Assembly (NCBI GenBank): GCA_903943625.1
Contig: CAJAPL010000110.1
Span: 1 to 7,240 of the forward strand
Direction of reading: 5' to 3'
Source: an uncultured bacterium
GTDB lineage: Bacteria > Patescibacteriota > Gracilibacteria > Absconditabacterales > Absconditicoccaceae
Length of the DNA: 7,240 nucleotides
The notes below the pieces were generated by a model that was given only the letters and a program-made list of their open reading frames with translations, was not told the origin of the DNA and made no database searches. Numbering within the stretch: position 1 is the stretch's first letter; each line of letters opens with the position of its first letter. The translations under genes were made by a program, and so were the position numbers. Positions 1 through 6,673 of this stretch are shown here, piece after piece.

Positions 1-257
1 ATATCGATGGTAAGGTTATTAGGTGCTTGATTTGAAAAGATAATAAGCTCAATTATCTAATATTTGTAAACTGAAAAAAATTCTGAATCATCCAATCTCC
101 AGATATCCTTGAGAGTGATGATGTAGAGGATATGGAATATCGATTATACACAAATGATGCTGTAGAAAGGAAAATCGACCAATTGGAACTTGAATGAGCA
201 AAGGTAAAACTAGAAGAAAAATCCAAGCTTGAAGAACAAGCAGAAGTGACTGCCTAA
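1..257 (+). CDS. C-terminal end of an unrecognised protein (5' partial)
   Basis: The frame is open from base 3 to a TAA at 255-257 and gives the last 84 residues of a protein that begins outside the window. The other two plus frames hit TAA early, so this is the coding frame. Four of its five glycines are TGA, as in the neighbours. The visible part has a short strand-rich segment (LIFVNGKKFG) followed by an acidic stretch (ESDDVEDMEY). It ends in a highly charged Glu/Lys helix, probably coiled coil, with the tail EEQAEVTA. I do not recognise the family and assign no function. The stop overlaps the stop of the convergent methyltransferase gene. Confidence 0.6.
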
Positions 258-802
258 CCATTAATCACTATAATACCATCGCCAGGCTCCATTTTGAGCA
301 TTTTGTAATTAATTTGCTTTTCCTGGAGATATCAGTATAATAAAGACAATTTGTTACGATACTTGATCACATCATCCAATACAATGAATCCATTACTTCC
401 TAGTATATTTTGTATTTTCGTTAAGTAGCTTGCATACTGGTTTTTCTGTCAATCAATAAATGCAAAGTCTATCTCTTTGGTCACAAGTTTCATTAGATCA
501 ACTTTGTTTACATCAAAGGGATACAAAACGATATTTGTTAATCAGCTTTGTTTGATATTATTGATTCATTCTGTATACGCAGTATAAGATATTTCACATG
601 AATACACAGTTCACCCCCATTCTTTGATAGTATTTGCAATTACAATAGTACTATACCCCACAGCGCTTCATATTTCTAGACATATCTTTGGTTTGTGCTT
701 ATATAGTATTCCCTCTAGATAATCTTGCGTCTGTTGGCTTATGATAGGTATATCTCTTTCTTGACAAATTATTCTCAACCCCTTCAAAAAATCCTGAATC
801 AT
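254..802 (-). CDS. SAM-dependent O-methyltransferase-like protein
   Basis: The 182-residue protein has a class I Rossmann methyltransferase fold of the small O-methyltransferase type (YrrM/catechol-OMT-like, probably Mg-dependent). Motif I is LEIGSAVGYS at residues 42-51, the acidic residue after strand 2 is Glu70, FIDGQKNQY at 115-123 matches the family's FIDADK..Y, and GFIVLDDV at 138-145 matches the GG.ivvDN(V) strand. Asp144 stands where Asn is usual. Six of about 15 glycines are TGA, including the first glycine of motif I, so the gene is visible only under table 25. The ATG at 802 is used because an in-frame TAA lies directly upstream. At 182 residues it is slightly shorter than the usual 200-220, because the N-terminal helices are reduced. 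It is transcribed away from the RNase J gene. The substrate cannot be inferred; a small phenolic or hydroxyl acceptor is usual for the family. Confidence 0.8.
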
Positions 803-849
803 TTAATCGGTTTAGCATTTAAATATTTTAACATATTAATATTAATTTT
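803..849. promoter_or_regulatory. Divergent intergenic region between methyltransferase and RNase J genes
   Basis: This 47-bp, almost wholly A/T gap must hold the start signals for both divergent genes. It contains a perfect 12-bp palindrome, ATTAATATTAAT, at 835-846 and several TATTAAT/TTTAAA-like hexamers on both strands. I cannot pick one convincing -35/-10 pair in so AT-rich a stretch. Neither gene has a purine-rich ribosome binding site. The short spacing would suit very short or absent leaders. Confidence 0.4.
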
Positions 850-2796
850 ATGAACACAACAGTATGAAACACAAACGTTTCTATCGATTTTAAACCACAA
901 AACAATGCCAAAAACAGAGGCAGACAAAACCACAACCCCAATTCTAGACCACCAAAACTATCATCTGAAGCTTTTATTCGTCAAAAAAAATCTGAACCAC
1001 AATCGCAAGGAACAGACTTACGTAAACTTATAAAAAAAGATGAGGTGCCAGTCAGAGTAATTAGTTTGCTATGATTTGAACAAGTGTGACAATGCCTACT
1101 TGTAGAGTATAAAAACGACATTATAGTCGTAGATGCTGGTATGGAGTTTGCGGCAAACGAAGAATTATGAGCAGATTATATCATCCCCGATATATCATAT
1201 CTCAAAAAAAACAAATCTAAGCTTAGATGAATCATCATTACTCACGGACATTTGGATCATATATGAGCACTTAGAGATATCTTGCCAGAGCTTGATTATC
1301 CTATGCTTTATACGACGCCATTAGCTATAGGTATTATCAAAAAGACTTTCGACGATCAGAAAAAGGCAAATCTTATAAAATACAAAATAGTGGATCCCGA
1401 TTATGATTTTATCAAACTTTGAGTTTTTGGTATAGAGTTTGCTAGAGTAAATCACAACATCCCAGAGACAATGGCAGTTTCTATCCAGACTCCCAAATGA
1501 ATCATTTTTGATTCTGCTGATTTTAAAATAGATCATACCCCTTCAATAGATAGACCTACAGACCTTGCTAAAATAGCTAGGATATGAACAGAATGAGTCA
1601 AACTTTATATCTGAGATTCTCTATGATCTCAAAATCCTTGACGATCAAAATCAGAAAAAGTAATTTGAGAAACTATAGAACAGCAGATAAGAGGAGTACA
1701 ATGAAGGATTCTTATTGCAACATTTGCTACCAATATAGGTAGAGTAATCCAGATTATCAATAGTGCAATCAAATATAACAAAGTCATTTTTCTTTCATGA
1801 AGATCTATGATCAACAATATAGATATCTGTCAGGAACTGGGATATATCAATGCTCCCAAATGAATGATCCGTAAGCTGGATAACGATGTAAATAATATGC
1901 CGGATGAGAGAGTCTTGATACTTTGCACTGGTGCGCAGTGAGAAGAATTTGCAGCACTTACTAGGATGTCTAGATGAGAACATCCGCAGATACAACTAAA
2001 AAAATGAGATACAATCCTGATGTCTTCTTCTACTATACCTTGAAATGAATTAGCAATCAATAAAATGATTAACGATTTGCTATCACAATGAGTAGAGCTA
2101 GTAACCAATAGCGAAATGGATGTACATACCAGTTGACATGGTTTTGCAGAAGATCATAAACTATTCTTGAGTCTTACCAAACCACAATATTTTCTACCGT
2201 TCTTTGATGAAATGAGCCATAGATACGCTCACAAAAAATTAGCTCTTGACCTATGAATGGCGGAAGATAATATTTTGATGCCATTAAAAAACTGAACAGT
2301 AATCGAGATGTATGATGATGTGGTTTTGTTGTGAGACAAGCCCATTAAGTTAGATACTGTAATGATAGATGGTAAGTGACAATGACATATGTCATGAGAA
2401 TATGTAATCAAGGCCCGCCATATTATGGCTCAAAGTGGTATAGTTGCACTTATATTCAAAGTAGATACAAAGTCTCAAGAATTAGTCTGAAATATTCAGA
2501 TTGAATCTAGATGATTTGTTTATTCATCAGAGGTAAAAACTATTCATACTCAGATAGTTGAGTACGCTAGGTCAAAATACAATGATAATCGCAAAAAAAA
2601 TATGGATATAAAAGATAGTCTCAAAAACATCAAAGAGATATTATGAGAATATATCACCAAAATTATCGGTAGAGTCCCTATGATTATGCCGATGTTTGTT
2701 TATATCAATAGAGATCCTCAGCTACAAAATTGAGATTTACCAGCCGAAGAAGCAATAGTTGGTATGACTCTTGATGAGCAGTGATATGACGACTAA
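850..2796 (+). CDS. rnj: Ribonuclease J (metallo-beta-lactamase / beta-CASP nuclease)
   Basis: RNase J is the 5'-3' exo- and endonuclease of mRNA decay and rRNA maturation in bacteria lacking RNase E-centred decay. This 648-residue protein has every domain. Residues 1-65 form a basic Asn/Gln-rich extension, and the metallo-beta-lactamase core starts near residue 68. Its signature HGHLDH is at 132-137, with VNHNIP (His202) and SADFKID (Asp224). The beta-CASP part has FATNIGR, GRSMINN, TGAQGEE, SSSTIPGNE and HTSGH (His426, His430). The C-terminal domain has SRGFVY and the PMIMPMFVYI strand. About 34 of 48 glycines are TGA, which rules out a standard-code reading or a simple pseudogene. An oddity is that Phe452 (PFFDE) aligns with the zinc ligand His390 of B. 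subtilis RNase J1 (PVHGE). The ATG at 850 has no Shine-Dalgarno sequence. The gene ends before an intrinsic terminator and is probably monocistronic. Confidence 0.95.
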
Positions 2797-2826
2797 TCCT
2801 TAGATTATGTTAAAAATAAAGAGAAT

Positions 2827-2849
2827 CTAGCTGTGAAGCTAGGTTTTTT
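2827..2849 (+). terminator. Intrinsic terminator of the RNase J gene
   Basis: The stem CTAGCT (2827-2832) pairs with AGCTAG (2837-2842) around a GTGA loop, and six T residues follow at 2844-2849. It lies 30 bp after the RNase J stop and points the right way. Confidence 0.8.
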
Positions 2850-2850
2850 C

Positions 2851-2886
2851 AAATAAAAAAAAGCTCCTCTACTTAGAGGAGCTTTT
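2851..2886 (-). terminator. Strong hairpin terminator of the HU gene (possibly bidirectional)
   Basis: A perfect 12-bp stem (2859-2870 with 2875-2886) closes an ACTT loop. On the minus strand the stem is followed by a T-rich tract (complement of 2851-2858), so it ends HU transcription. The stem also ends in TTTT on the plus strand, so it could back up the RNase J terminator just before it. The two terminators are stacked between convergent genes. Confidence 0.85.
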
Positions 2887-2887
2887 C

Positions 2888-2899
2888 TCGTAGCTACGA
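2888..2899. repeat. 12-bp perfect palindrome
   Basis: TCGTAGCTACGA is fully self-complementary with no loop. It sits between the HU terminator and the HU stop codon and is richer in G/C than its surroundings. With no loop it resembles a dimeric protein binding site more than an RNA hairpin. Function unknown. Confidence 0.4.
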
Positions 2900-2906
2900 T
2901 TAATGA

Positions 2907-2943
2907 AAATTATTTAACTGTTTATAGTTAAATTATTTAACTG
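2907..2943. repeat. 14-bp direct repeat at the 3' end of the HU gene
   Basis: AAATTATTTAACTG occurs at 2907-2920 and again at 2930-2943, a 23-bp period. The right copy contains the HU stop codon and the codons just before it, and the left copy lies downstream of the stop. It looks like a short tandem duplication of the gene's end. The right copy also forms the odd-length inverted repeat GTTAAATTATTTAAC at 2927-2941. Confidence 0.6.
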
Positions 2944-3208
2944 CTTTTTTGAAAACAGCACCAGCTTTGAAAGTTACTACCTTCATTGCAGGGATCTTAA
3001 TCTTTTGCTTTGGATTTTGTGGGTTTACACCTTCTCTAGCTTTTCTTTTAGAAGCTTTGAAAGTTCCAAATCCTTGTAATCTTACTTCACCTTCTTTCTT
3101 AACTCCAGCAATAACTGTCTCTATGAAAGCGTTTACCAATTCAGCTGCTAGTTTCTTTGAAACTCATAAGTCTTCAGCCAAACTTGCAATAAGTGTTGTC
3201 TTTGTCAT
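2933..3208 (-). CDS. HU-family nucleoid DNA-binding protein
   Basis: The 91-residue protein has the length and layout of HU/IHF. It opens with an N-terminal helical dimerisation region (TLIASLAEDLGVSKKLA), then the signature strand VRLQGFGTFKASKRKAREG and the DNA-wrapping arm NPQNPKQKIKIPA with its intercalating proline. The C-terminal segment is VVTFKAGAVFKKAVK. It binds and bends DNA without strong sequence preference as a dimer and compacts the chromosome. The ATG at 3208 is chosen because it restores the complete first helices. That requires reading the TGA at residue 15 as Gly; a standard-code reading loses the first 24 residues. Only one of seven glycines is TGA, unlike the other genes, which fits a highly expressed gene avoiding a rare decoding event. 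The gene has its own promoter and terminator, so it is probably monocistronic. HU and IHF subunits cannot be told apart by eye. Confidence 0.95.
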
Positions 3209-3259
3209 TTTTGTACTATTTAGCAAATAAAAAGAAGTACGGTTTTTTGTACAACAATG

Positions 3260-3287
3260 ATAATAGTACTAAGGCAAGCTATTTCAA
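3260..3287 (-). promoter_or_regulatory. Sigma70-like promoter of the HU gene
   Basis: Read on the minus strand, TTGAAA (3287-3282) and TATTAT (3265-3260) are separated by 16 bp. The predicted transcription start near 3253 leaves a leader of about 45 nt before the ATG at 3208. The leader has no Shine-Dalgarno sequence. Confidence 0.5.
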
Positions 3288-3349
3288 TAGATTCTTTAAC
3301 ATTCATTTTATCGGTAAAAATTGGGACATAGTAGCATCAAAATAAAATA

Positions 3350-3377
3350 TTGAAATATTTTATTGAAATAATACAAT
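3350..3377 (+). promoter_or_regulatory. Sigma70-like promoter of the rightward gene cluster
   Basis: TTGAAA (3350-3355), a 16-bp spacer and TACAAT (3372-3377) form the same architecture as the HU promoter. The predicted start near 3384 gives a leader of about 34 nt before the ATG at 3418. The -35 overlaps a perfect AAATATT-GA-AATATTT inverted repeat, a possible operator. With no terminator before the window's end, this promoter could drive all five downstream genes. Confidence 0.5.
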
Positions 3378-3417
3378 ACAAGTATCTATGCTGGTTATTT
3401 AATCCAAAATATATCCT

Positions 3418-4197
3418 ATGCTTGAAACGCTACACCAAGTTGTAGATAGAATCCTCTCAGTAAAGCCTATATTCCTTTATGAATGGGGTGGTTTTGTTAA
3501 TATCCCATTTCTAGCAGTAGGGTCTTTGATTAATTCAATTATCCCCAAAGTAGATCCCAAAGAGTTTTGTGAAGTATGGAAACTTTGTAGTATTAGAGAA
3601 CGTAATGGAGAATATATGGTTGCGGTTAAATACATTGATGGTCGTCAAACTGAGATCCCACTAAAAGATATAGTAGATGCAGATGAATATTTTTGAATGC
3701 CTATCATAAGGACATATGCATCTGGGCATGTGTTTATTAGTGACGATAAAGAAAATGTATACCTTTTATCCACAGAAAAAGATAACTCAGTCCAACATCA
3801 ATTTACTGGTGGCGCTCCCATAGAAGAACAATTTTCCAATATTATATACAAATCCATCGAAGGAAAAACAAAAATAAATATTTATAAGGTGGAAGATAAC
3901 GCTGTCCAGAGAACACTTATTAGGACCTGAGCAAAAGTCACAGATGTTTACAATGATATGCCACTTGTCGATCGAGTATTGATGGAGAGACAAGATGACC
4001 AATGAAACAAATATCGAAGACTTGTACTGCTAATGCACTTTATAGTCAAATCATATGAATGAAATTTGTGATTCTGCAAGGGGGAAGAAAACATCATTGG
4101 CGGTAGGCGATATCGTATTGATGATTTATTGATCACTCCAAATGTGGCTCCAAACGCTTATATTATAAGCAACAAAGCAAGACAATTAATAAAATAA
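3418..4197 (+). CDS. Nudix-like protein with degenerate catalytic box
   Basis: The 259-residue protein is read through a TGA (residue 93) that in the standard code would split it into two short ORFs joined TGA-ATG. I do not recognise residues 1-92. From about residue 110 the pattern resembles a Nudix fold. A strand leads into QHQFTGGAPIEE (GG at 131-132), like the start of a Nudix box. NAVQRTLIRTG (161-171) resembles AA.RELxEETG and is followed by KVTDVYND, a strand VLLMHFIVKS, and RYRIDDLL, like the Nudix W..idELL segment. About 25 residues are inserted between the two halves, and the metal-binding glutamates of REUxEE are missing, so hydrolysis is doubtful. Only 5 of 17 glycines are TGA, and none in the first 92 codons, unlike the neighbours. 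It ends in tandem TAA TAA and is the first gene of the rightward cluster. The Nudix assignment is inference; a hypothetical protein is the safe call. Confidence 0.8.
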
Positions 4198-4249
4198 TAA
4201 TCAATAAAAAAAATACAATCAAACTACGATTTACAATTTTAAATTTACC

Positions 4250-5266
4250 ATGAAATCCACCTCGAAACCAAAAATCTGAAGACGAATATTATTAATTGTG
4301 ATTATCATCGTATGATACAAAATTCTATTTTGAGCCATTACATTGGATTCCAAAATAACCATCAATCAATGAGATAATTTTCAGACATTCGCAAATAATC
4401 TTTCCAAACTAGAACAGCTTAAAATTAAATTTTATTTGTTTTCCAATAAGGGAATCGATTTATCCAAAATCCAGGTCGGTAACTATTATTTTTCATGATC
4501 GTATTCTCCTTCTTTATTTATCAAAGTTATCAAGGCCTGACCCCAGACCGACTATTCTCGCTATACAATACTTGAATGACGAAGTATCTATGATATAGAT
4601 TCTGACTTAACCAAAAAATGATTTATACAGGCTGGAGAGTATATTTCTTTCGTTACAGATCCAAGCATCATCTCCAAATATATTGCTAGATATGATTTTT
4701 TAGCACAAGTATGAAATATTAGCTCTCTAGAGGGATTTCTCTATCCTGATACATACAATGTAGATACAGAAAAAAATTATATAGATCAACTATTGTATCT
4801 ACAACTACAAGCTTTTAAAGAGAAAGTCCGATCTAAAATATCAAATAACATTCAGTCTTTTCCATATGGATTTTATAAATTAATCACCCTTGCTAGTATC
4901 GTAGAAAAAGAAGAAAAAAATTATAGCAATAAGTCTACCGTTGCATGAATATTTATGAATAGACAAAAAATATGAATGAAGCTAGATGCAGATATTACCT
5001 TATGTTATTGACTGCGTATGCCATACGAGCTTTGTACGCCATCAGTTATTGTTTCCAAGATTTCAGACAAAACAAATCCTTTCAATACGAGACAAAATGC
5101 TGGAATTCCATCACAACCTATTGCTAACCCATCATTTGAGACTATCGATGCTACATTAAATTATGCTCAGACTGACTATATGTTTTATTTACATGATAGC
5201 AGTTGAAATATCCATTATGGAAGGACGCTAGATGAACATAACCAAAATAAAAACAATTATTTATAG
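4250..5266 (+). CDS. mltG: Endolytic murein transglycosylase MltG
   Basis: MltG cleaves nascent glycan strands in the inner-membrane/cell-wall space and so sets their length. This 338-residue protein has a basic N terminus, one membrane segment (about residues 13-30) and a LysM-like segment (ITINQGDNFQTFANNLSK). Family motifs follow: LEGFLYPDTY at 160-169, ASIVEKEE with catalytic Glu219, and GIFMNRQKIGMKLDADITLCYG. NPFNTRQNAGIPSQPIANP and a C-terminal GNIHYGRTLDEHNQN complete the set. The length is normal for the family. Thirteen of 20 glycines are TGA. The ATG at 4250 is chosen because it gives the basic-plus-hydrophobic anchor in full; no ribosome binding site precedes it. The gene lies 52 bp after the nudix-like gene and 53 bp before rsmH, so it probably shares their transcript. 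Its presence implies that the cell builds peptidoglycan. Confidence 0.95.
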
Positions 5267-5319
5267 TTTTAACTAAGACATCTTTACACAAATAAAAGAT
5301 TTATTACGTAAATATTTCA

Positions 5320-6180
5320 ATGCTTCACGTGCCAGTTATGTTGCAAGAAGTAATCAATTCTTGCCCAGATAATTGCAATCTTATCATTGATGGTACCCTC
5401 TGACATTGAGGGCATTCTTTTCACTTATCTTCCAAAACAAAAAAACTAATCTGAATGGATTTAGACTCCGATATGTTGCTAGTAGCTCAAAAAAATCTAG
5501 AACATATTCCAAATATCACATATTTTCATGACTCTTATGCAAACATAGAATTTGTGTCTTCCAAGTACTGAAAAGCGGACTTTGTACTACTTGATTTATG
5601 AGTGAATATGGATCATTTTAAAATTTGAGATCGCGGATTTTCAATCAACTATGATTCACCACTTGATATGAGGTTTAATCAAGATCAAAACATTTCAGCT
5701 TATGATATTATAAACAGATACACGTCTCCTCAGTTAGAAAAAATATTTATAGATTATGCAGATTTTACATCTTCCAAAGCTAAAGAACTTGCAGATAAGA
5801 TTATCCAGACTAGAAAGGCTTCTGAAATCAAAACTACATTTGATCTAAAAAGAATATTATGAGGATGCTGATTGGGTAAGTCTGCTATCACCGTTATATT
5901 CCAATCTATTAGAATCCAAACAAACAATGAAATCCAGAATTTACAAATATTTCTAAAAAAATTGCCCGATATTTTATCTCCTTTATGAATCTGTAGCATC
6001 ATTACATTCCATAGCATAGAAGATAGAGTGGTCAAAAAAGCCTTTCATGAATTAGCATCTACAAAAGGATTTGAACTTATCAACAAAAAAGTTATAAAAC
6101 CCACATATCAAGAAATCGCAAAAAACAAAGCATCCAGATCTGCTCAACTTAGAAGCATCCGCCATTCTAAACAAAGTTAA
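5320..6180 (+). CDS. rsmH: 16S rRNA (cytosine1402-N4)-methyltransferase RsmH (MraW)
   Basis: RsmH adds a methyl group to N4 of C1402 in the ribosomal P site. The 286-residue protein matches the family from end to end: HVPVML at the start and the SAM loop DGTLGHGGHS at 24-33, in which two of the glycines are TGA. It continues with ADFVLLDLGVN, RGFSINYDSPLDMRF (PLDMR at 114-118), FQSIRIQTNNEI, ITFHSIEDRVVKKAF (FHSIED at 230-235) and the C-terminal SAQLRSIR. It is slightly shorter than the usual 300-315 residues. LDMRF replaces the common LDMRM. Nine of 15 glycines are TGA. The ATG at 5320 sits just before the conserved HVPVML, leaving no room for another start. In most bacteria rsmH lies at the head of the dcw cluster before ftsL, and here too the next gene is FtsL-like. 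Confidence 0.96.
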
Positions 6181-6199
6181 ACACTCAGTAGTTTATAAA

Positions 6200-6210
6200 T
6201 ATAATATAAT
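6200..6210 (+). promoter_or_regulatory. Possible -10 element touching the start codon
   Basis: TATAAT occurs at 6200-6205 and again at 6205-6210, directly before the ATG at 6211. The first copy would start transcription at about 6211, giving a leaderless mRNA. No good -35 is visible (TAAACA/GTTAAA near 6176-6183 is weak), and A/T-rich sequence makes such hexamers common. Confidence 0.25.
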
Positions 6211-6591
6211 ATGAAACTTCTAGCATTTACGTCCAAGAACGCAATCAACCAAACTTATGCTTCACTGTTAAACAAGTACAGGACTTATCAGTGAATCGTT
6301 GATATAATCAAGATAGGCTGACTAGCGCTAGCATTTTTTTCGTTCATTTTAATTTACCTATATTTTGTTAATAAATCTTCCACTCAATGATATTTTCTTA
6401 GACAGGCAAATAATGATCTAAATACAATCAAATTTAAATATGAAATAGTAAAAACAAACGTTCTCAATTATAAACAACAAAATCGACAAGATATGCACGA
6501 TACCTTTTGAACCAACAATAGGGTAGTAGATATCCATGCTACTATAGTTAGTGTACCTCAAAACAAAGAACTTACCATTAATGATAGATAA
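6211..6591 (+). CDS. Small single-pass membrane protein, FtsL-like by position and layout
   Basis: The 126-residue protein has a short cytoplasmic N terminus (about 28 residues) and one transmembrane helix (about 35-53, LALAFFSFILIYLYFV). An outside helix follows with a heptad pattern (Leu63, Leu70, Tyr77, Val84 and Ala66, Ile73, Val80, Tyr87) that predicts a coiled coil. The last 35 residues look extended. FtsL/DivIC proteins, which link early and late divisome parts, have the same plan, and GYFLRQANNDL resembles their GYeLReLe.eL start. The gene lies 30 bp after rsmH, the classical ftsL position. Primary sequence is poorly conserved in this family, so position and topology carry the call. 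Four of five glycines are TGA. A different small coiled-coil membrane protein is the main alternative. Confidence 0.8.
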
Positions 6592-6603
6592 ACTTTGATA
6601 AAC

Positions 6604-6634
6604 GTAGATAAGCATTTGTTAAACGATGTTTATC
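6604..6634 (+). repeat. REP-like hairpin with GTAG foot upstream of the Y1 transposase
   Basis: GTAG (6604-6607) is followed directly by ATAAGCAT (6608-6615), which pairs with ATGTTTAT (6626-6633) around a 10-nt loop with one G-T wobble; G6607 and C6634 can extend the stem. REP elements recognised by REP-associated tyrosine transposases consist of a GTAG or GGAG tetranucleotide at the 5' foot of an imperfect hairpin. It lies 40 bp before the transposase start. The base composition makes chance pairing plausible. Confidence 0.35.
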
Positions 6635-6673
6635 GTGAGCATAGCCAACTTTTATCAATATTTAACCACTCTT

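Noticed and set aside
217..241. Minus-strand hairpin GCTTG-TTCTT-CAAGC as terminator of the methyltransferase gene
   Set aside because: The stem is only 5 bp and the T-run begins 5 nt after it, inside a coding region; too weak to call.
850..2796. RNase J region as a decayed pseudogene with dozens of premature stops
   Set aside because: All interruptions are TGA, none TAA or TAG, and they fall on conserved glycines; the frame is otherwise unbroken over 648 codons.
2949..3230. Plus-strand ORF of 93 codons with a hydrophobic N terminus
   Set aside because: It is the antisense shadow of the HU gene, which has clear family motifs, a promoter and a terminator on the minus strand.
3697..3930. Separate 77-codon gene starting at the ATG after TGA
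   Set aside because: With TGA as Gly it is the middle of the 259-residue nudix-like protein; there is no separate start signal.
4214..4237. TACAAT hexamers at 4214 and 4232 as an mltG promoter
   Set aside because: No matching -35 is visible at proper spacing, and such hexamers are common in AT-rich gaps.
5754..6035. Minus-strand 93-codon ORF within rsmH
   Set aside because: It is antisense to a well-supported rsmH and has no recognisable motif.
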